A model generated the notes under the pieces. That model did no database searches. It saw only the letters and a program-made list of their open reading frames with translations, and had not been told where the DNA came from. The translations under genes were made by a program, and so were the position numbers. A DNA stretch of 64,000 bases, taken from the NCBI RefSeq assembly GCF_002386445.1, contig NZ_DGIR01000039.1, forward strand, positions 53,190 to 117,189. The letters run 5' to 3'. Shown piece after piece: positions 61,222 through 64,000 of this stretch. Source of the stretch: Pseudomonas sp. UBA4617 (GTDB lineage Bacteria > Pseudomonadota > Gammaproteobacteria > Pseudomonadales > Pseudomonadaceae). Each line of letters begins with the position of its first letter. Positions within the stretch are counted from its first letter, which is position 1.

Positions 61222-64000
61222 TCAGTAATTTGCCGGCGCCTCCAGCAACATCTGCCGAAACTCCGGCAATGGTAACGGCCGGCTGTGCAGGTATCCCTGG
61301 TACAAGTGGCACCCCAACCGTTCCAGAAACTCCAGCTGCTCGCTCAACTCCACCCCTTCGGCAATCACTGCCAGGTCCAGGCTGCGCGCCATGGCGACGA
61401 TGGCGCGGACGATTTCGGCGTCGTTGGGGTCCATCGGCGCATCGCGTACGAAGGTCTGGTCGATCTTCAGGGCGTCCACCGGCAGGCGCTTCAGGTAGGT
61501 CAGCGAAGAATAGCCGGTGCCGAAGTCGTCCATCGCGAAACTCACCCCGTGGCGCTTCAGCTCGCGCATCTTGCTGATGGTGTCCTCCAGGTTCTGGATG
61601 ACGATGCCTTCGGTAATCTCCAGTTTCAGCATCTGCCGAGGCAAACGGTAGTCGTCCAGGCTGCGCAGCACCCGTCCGACAAAGTCGTTCTGGCGAAACT
61701 GTCGTGGGCTGATGTTCACGCACAGGCTGAAACTGTCTGCCTCGACCAGCCCGTCGGCCAGCATGCGGGCACAGGCGTCGCAGGCTTCATCGAGAATCCA
61801 GCTGCCGACTTCCAGGATCAGGCCGCTTTCTTCCAATACCTGAATGAATTGTGCCGGTGGCTGCTGGCCCAGTTGCGGGTGGTGCCAGCGTAGCAATACC
61901 TCGGCCCCGATGATGCGGTTGTCACGTGCATCGACTTGCGGCTGGAAGTGCAGCGCCAGTTCGCCGCGGGCCAGGGCCAGGCGCAGGTCGTTCTCCATGC
62001 GCAGGCGTTCGCTGGCGGCCTTCTGCATGGTGGTGTGGAACATTTGGGTGGTGTTGCGCCCGGAATCCTTGGCCCGGTACAGGGCGATATCGGCACGCTT
62101 GAGCAGGTCGGCCGGTGTGGCGCCGTGGTCAGGGATCAGCGCGACGCCGATGCTGGGCGTCACCTGCAGGCGCTGGCCGTCCAGTGACATCGGTTCGGCC
62201 AGCAGTTCACGCAGGGTATCGGCCAGTTCACGAACTTTTTCTTCGACCGCATCACGGCTGCCCTCCAGGCCGCTCAGCAACACCACGAATTCGTCACCAC
62301 CCAGGCGTGCCACGGTGTCTTCCAGGCGTACGCTGGCTTCCAGCCGCGCGGTGATGATCTTCAGCACCGTGTCGCCCACCGGGTGGCCCAGCGAGTCGTT
62401 GATGTGCTTGAAATGGTCGAGGTCGAGGAACAGCAGCGCGCCGCGCAGGTTGTGGCGCTTGAGCAGGGCGATCTGTTGGCTCAGGCGGTCCATCAGCAAG
62501 GCGCGGTTGGGCAGGTTGGTCAACGGGTCGTGGTAGGCCAGGTGGCGAATCTGCGCTTGTGCGTTCTTCAACTGACTGACATCGCGGGCGTTCAGCAGCA
62601 GGCAGTCGACCTCGTTGAGGGTGATGGGCTCGACCGACACCTCCACGGTGAGGATATCGCCACGCTTGTTGCGCCCGAGCATCTCGCGGTGGTGCACCCG
62701 GCCGCGCTCGCGCAGTTCTGCCAGCAGGGCGCTGCGTTGCTTGTCGTCAGCCCAGATGCCCACCTCGTACACCGTGCGGCCGACCACTTCGGCGGCGCTG
62801 TAGCCAGTCAGCCGGCAGAAGCCGTCGTTGATTTCCAGGTAACGGCCGCTGTAGCGTTCGGTGATGGTGATCGCGTCGGGGCTGGAGTGGAAGGCCTTGG
62901 CGAACTTCTCCTCGCTGGACTTGAGCGCTGCCTCGGCCCGCTGCTGCTGGGTGATATCGCGCAGGGTCGTCACGCTGCAGGGCTGGCCATCGACAGTGAT
63001 GAGGCGGCTGGAAATCACGCAGGTCAACGGTGCACCGTTGCGGTGGTTGACCACCACGGCTACGTTGCTCAGGGCCTGCTCACGGATCACTCGCTCGATG
63101 CGTTGCGCACGCTCGAAGGTCTCGGCCCACAAGCCGATTTCCTCGGCGGTGCGGCCAATGACCTGGTCTGCGCCCCAGCCGAAGGTCTGGGTGAACGCCG
63201 GGTTGATCTCGATGAACTGGCCGGTGTCCTGGCGGTTGACGCAGATGGGGTCGGGGCTGACCTGGAACAGGCTGGCGAACTTCTCTTCCGAAGCGCTCAG
63301 GCGCTGCTCGCGTTCCACCTGGTCGGTGATGTCGAGCAAGGTGCCGGCCATGCGCAGCGGGTTGCCCTGCTCGTCGCGGTACAGCCGGGCGCGGCTTTCG
63401 ATATAGCGCGAAACGCCGTTTTCCAGTTGAACCTGGTAGGTGATCTGGTAATTGCCGGCGGGCCCTTCGCGCAGGCTGCGGTAGGCCTGGCGCATCACGT
63501 TGCGCTCCTGCTCCGGCACACCTTCGAAAAACGCGTCGAACGATTCGTGAAAGGGGATCGGCGGCAAGCCGTGCAGCTGTGCGGCGCGGGCAGAGCCATA
63601 GAGCATGCCGCTGGGGATATGCCAGTCCCAGGTACCCAGCTGTGCCGAGTCCAGGGCCAGATCGAGGCGCTCCTGGCTGTCCTTCAGGGCCTGCTCGGCG
63701 CGTTTGCGCTCGGTGGTGTCCATGAAGGTACTGAGGAGATAGGTCACACCCTCCAGCTCAATGCCCTGGGTGCAGAGGATGCCGTCATGTATCTTGCCGC
63801 CGACGGCGCGGAACTGGACTTCCAGGCTCAGCGGGCCGCTGTTGTGACGGGCCAATTCCAGCAGTTGGTGGCGCTGTTCGGGGTTGGCCCACAAGCCCAG
63901 TTCCAGGCTGGTCTTGCCGATCACCTGGCTGCCGGGCCAGCCGAACATGTTTTCGAAGTGCTGGTTGACCTCGAAAATCATGCCGTCGTCGCGACGGGTC
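61222..64000 (-). CDS. Multi-PAS GGDEF-EAL protein, N-terminus outside window
   Basis: At least 925 residues; the frame is open to the window edge and the first visible residues (DDGMIFEVNQHFENMFGW) are already inside a PAS domain. Four PAS domains in series cover the first 480 residues, then a GGDEF domain (intact RLGGDEFVVLL), then an EAL domain with EVLLRW in place of EAL and intact DDFGTGYSSLTYLKRLP and LKIDQTFV. It should bind or turn over cyclic-di-GMP; the EVL variant keeps the catalytic Glu, so phosphodiesterase activity is plausible. The four PAS domains suggest redox or ligand sensing. Confidence 0.93.
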   Translation of the reverse strand, partial: TRRDDGMIFEVNQHFENMFGWPGSQVIGKTSLELGLWANPEQRHQLLELARHNSGPLSLEVQFRAVGGKIHDGILCTQGIELEGVTYLLSTFMDTTERKRAEQALKDSQERLDLALDSAQLGTWDWHIPSGMLYGSARAAQLHGLPPIPFHESFDAFFEGVPEQERNVMRQAYRSLREGPAGNYQITYQVQLENGVSRYIESRARLYRDEQGNPLRMAGTLLDITDQVEREQRLSASEEKFASLFQVSPDPICVNRQDTGQFIEINPAFTQTFGWGADQVIGRTAEEIGLWAETFERAQRIERVIREQALSNVAVVVNHRNGAPLTCVISSRLITVDGQPCSVTTLRDITQQQRAEAALKSSEEKFAKAFHSSPDAITITERYSGRYLEINDGFCRLTGYSAAEVVGRTVYEVGIWADDKQRSALLAELRERGRVHHREMLGRNKRGDILTVEVSVEPITLNEVDCLLLNARDVSQLKNAQAQIRHLAYHDPLTNLPNRALLMDRLSQQIALLKRHNLRGALLFLDLDHFKHINDSLGHPVGDTVLKIITARLEASVRLEDTVARLGGDEFVVLLSGLEGSRDAVEEKVRELADTLRELLAEPMSLDGQRLQVTPSIGVALIPDHGATPADLLKRADIALYRAKDSGRNTTQMFHTTMQKAASERLRMENDLRLALARGELALHFQPQVDARDNRIIGAEVLLRWHHPQLGQQPPAQFIQVLEESGLILEVGSWILDEACDACARMLADGLVEADSFSLCVNISPRQFRQNDFVGRVLRSLDDYRLPRQMLKLEITEGIVIQNLEDTISKMRELKRHGVSFAMDDFGTGYSSLTYLKRLPVDALKIDQTFVRDAPMDPNDAEIVRAIVAMARSLDLAVIAEGVELSEQLEFLERLGCHLYQGYLHSRPLPLPEFRQMLLEAPANY

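Overview
The window looks like the chromosome of a fluorescent pseudomonad of the Pseudomonas putida group. The gene order comEC-exbB-exbD-lpxK-ycaR-kdsB-ptp-murB / rne / rluC-HAD-sppA / maf / yceD-rpmF-plsX-fabD-fabG-acpP-fabF-pabC-mltG ... holB-tatD-(rgsA)-tetR is the conserved Pseudomonas order. Coding is dense and GC-rich, and Pseudomonas-type REP/BIME repeats occur between genes. No insertion sequence, CRISPR array or replication origin was seen.

Layout: 1-4.8 kb holds two tandem paralogous Ig-like repeat proteins, the first cut by the window edge and the second broken by one frameshift. 5.7-6.5 kb is a tRNA(Glu)/tRNA(Gly) operon with a clear promoter and terminator. 6.5-12.7 kb holds fadE-type acyl-CoA dehydrogenase, a GST, a two-gene ABC-2 exporter and a DUF2062 protein. 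12.8-34.8 kb is the core envelope, RNA-processing and fatty-acid block. It carries outer-membrane lipid A and Kdo genes, MurB, RNase E with a long leader, RluC, the fab cluster and MltG.

34.8-43.3 kb is an accessory block sitting exactly where tmk (thymidylate kinase) normally lies between mltG and holB. It contains a sugar-acid (pentonate) catabolic regulon: an MFS transporter, alpha-ketoglutarate semialdehyde dehydrogenase, a LysR regulator, a FAH-family 2-keto-3-deoxy acid dehydratase and an IlvD/Edd-family dehydratase. Both divergent promoters of this regulon carry the same ATAAC-N5-GTTAT operator. A phage-type deoxynucleotide monophosphate kinase follows, and then a roughly 20-codon remnant of tmk abuts the holB start codon. 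The simplest reading is that tmk was destroyed and functionally replaced by the phage-type kinase. This is the most interesting observation in the window.

43.3-56.4 kb holds holB, tatD, a minus-strand sRNA matching RgsA in position and architecture, a TetR regulator, a MoaA protein, a lipoprotein, DUF1285, tRNA-Asn, an aromatic/aspartate aminotransferase, uvrB with a CTG-N10-CAG box, an EmrAB-type exporter pair and gltX. 56.4-57.5 kb is a BIME followed by a triplicated tRNA(Ala)-tRNA(Glu) operon. 57.5-64 kb holds an autoregulated-looking TetR plus alpha/beta hydrolase pair, a thioesterase, a DusC-type enzyme, an IbpA-like small heat shock protein with a sigma-32 promoter and a ROSE-type RNA thermometer, and the C-terminal part of a multi-PAS GGDEF-EAL protein that runs off the window.
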